In this document: one piece after another, positions 6,604-6,767 of the stretch
Position numbering within the stretch: the first letter of the stretch is position 1
How the letters are laid out: each line of letters opens with the position of its first letter
NCBI GenBank assembly: GCA_021161965.1
Contig: JAGGZP010000050.1
Coordinates: 1-6,767, forward strand
Source: a bacterium
GTDB taxonomy: Bacteria; Patescibacteriota; Patescibacteriia; UBA2591; JAGGZP01
DNA length: 6,767 bases
Reading direction: 5' to 3'
Position numbers and translations under genes: made by a program
The notes under the pieces: model-generated
Seen by the model: only the letters and a program-made list of their open reading frames with translations
Told to the model about the DNA's origin: nothing
Database searches by the model: none

Positions 6604-6633
6604 ACCAATTTTATTAAAAATAATGCTAATCTA

Positions 6634-6658
6634 CGAATCTTATGCGAATGATACGAAT
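6634..6658. repeat. Three CGAAT repeats in the dnaE leader
   Basis: The pentamer CGAAT occurs at 6634-6638, 6645-6649 and 6654-6658, the outer two as TACGAAT-like copies, and the block is flanked by two TGCTAAT copies (6624-6630 and 6659-6665). It lies between the predicted dnaE promoter and the start codon, so it would be in or next to the 5' untranslated leader. It may be a decayed short intergenic repeat or a binding site; the sequence alone does not say which. Confidence 0.4.
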
Positions 6659-6663
6659 TGCTA

Positions 6664-6692
6664 ATTATATAAATGCAAAATGTAAAAATCAA
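6664..6692 (-). promoter_or_regulatory. Sigma-70-type promoter for dnaE
   Basis: On the minus strand, TTGATT (6692-6687, 4 of 6 to consensus) is followed after exactly 17 bases by a perfect TATAAT (6669-6664). The transcription start would be near 6657, giving a leader of about 50 bases before the dnaE ATG at 6603. The -35 box lies at the edge of the repeat tract, so the repeat may influence promoter use. In AT-rich DNA chance matches are common, but the spacing and position ahead of the first gene are right. Confidence 0.5.
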
Positions 6693-6746
6693 TTTTCAAT
6701 GATCAATGATCAATTTTCAATGAATTTTCAATTTTCAATGATCAAT
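6690..6746. repeat. AT-rich tandem-like repeat tract upstream of dnaE
   Basis: The 18-mer CAATTTTCAATGATCAAT occurs identically at 6690-6707 and 6729-6746, with a partial copy CAATTTTCAATG at 6711-6722 and more AATTTTCA pieces between. TGATCA palindromes recur at 6700-6705, 6707-6712 and 6739-6744. The rest of the window (6747-6767, containing TCCCAAATTCTGA) seems to continue the same low-complexity style, so the tract may extend past the edge. No gene lies in 6604-6767. Such intergenic tracts are, as far as I recall, common in Patescibacteria. Confidence 0.7.
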
Positions 6747-6767
6747 TAAATCCCAAATTCTGATATC

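Noticed and set aside
6690..6767. CRISPR array
   Set aside because: Repeats are short, AT-only in style, irregularly spaced and partly overlapping, without distinct spacers or cas genes.

Overview
The window looks like a piece of a small-genome, AT-rich bacterium, most probably a member of the Candidate Phyla Radiation (Patescibacteria, Parcubacteria-like). Three things point that way. The threonyl-tRNA synthetase starts directly at its editing domain, without the usual N-terminal TGS domain. A single-pass membrane protein of the 'baseplate J/gp47-like' type, which I recall as frequent in these genomes, lies between housekeeping genes. No gene start has a Shine-Dalgarno sequence. The assignment rests on family recognition, not on a database search. 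All four genes read normally with the standard bacterial code and end in TAA or TAG.

Layout, in the direction of transcription (all genes on the minus strand, right to left). Positions 6690-6767 hold a simple AT-rich repeat built from a CAATTTTCAATGATCAAT unit. A good sigma-70-type promoter (6664-6692) and a leader of about 50 nt with three CGAAT repeats precede dnaE (6603-3400), the replicative DNA polymerase III alpha subunit. Its PHP metal site is complete, it has a clamp-binding motif, and it stops soon after the OB fold. A second, stronger promoter overlaps the dnaE stop codon and is placed so that the next gene (3372-2275, baseplate J-like membrane protein) would have a leaderless or nearly leaderless mRNA. 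Then come a 93-residue charged protein of unknown function (2252-1971) and thrS (1959-172). The gaps are 27, 22 and 11 bases with no terminator in them, so the genes are probably cotranscribed at least in part, with an internal entry point after dnaE.

The left end (1-157) is different: no convincing gene, about 48% GC by hand count against roughly 30% by eye elsewhere, and dense complementary segments. Its 3' part (a perfect 8-bp hairpin followed by a G-rich GGGTTTACA tail) resembles the right end of an IS200/IS605-family element and the 3' end of a TnpB-associated omega (reRNA) guide scaffold, read on the plus strand toward thrS. If so, the transposon end lies about 15 bases from the thrS stop codon and the guide would be copied from the thrS 3' flank. 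This is the most interesting part of the window; the rest is core replication and translation machinery.

The encoded proteins do not form one pathway: DnaE copies the chromosome, ThrRS charges and proofreads tRNA-Thr, and the two middle genes are uncharacterised. Their grouping is probably a conserved or chance housekeeping cluster.
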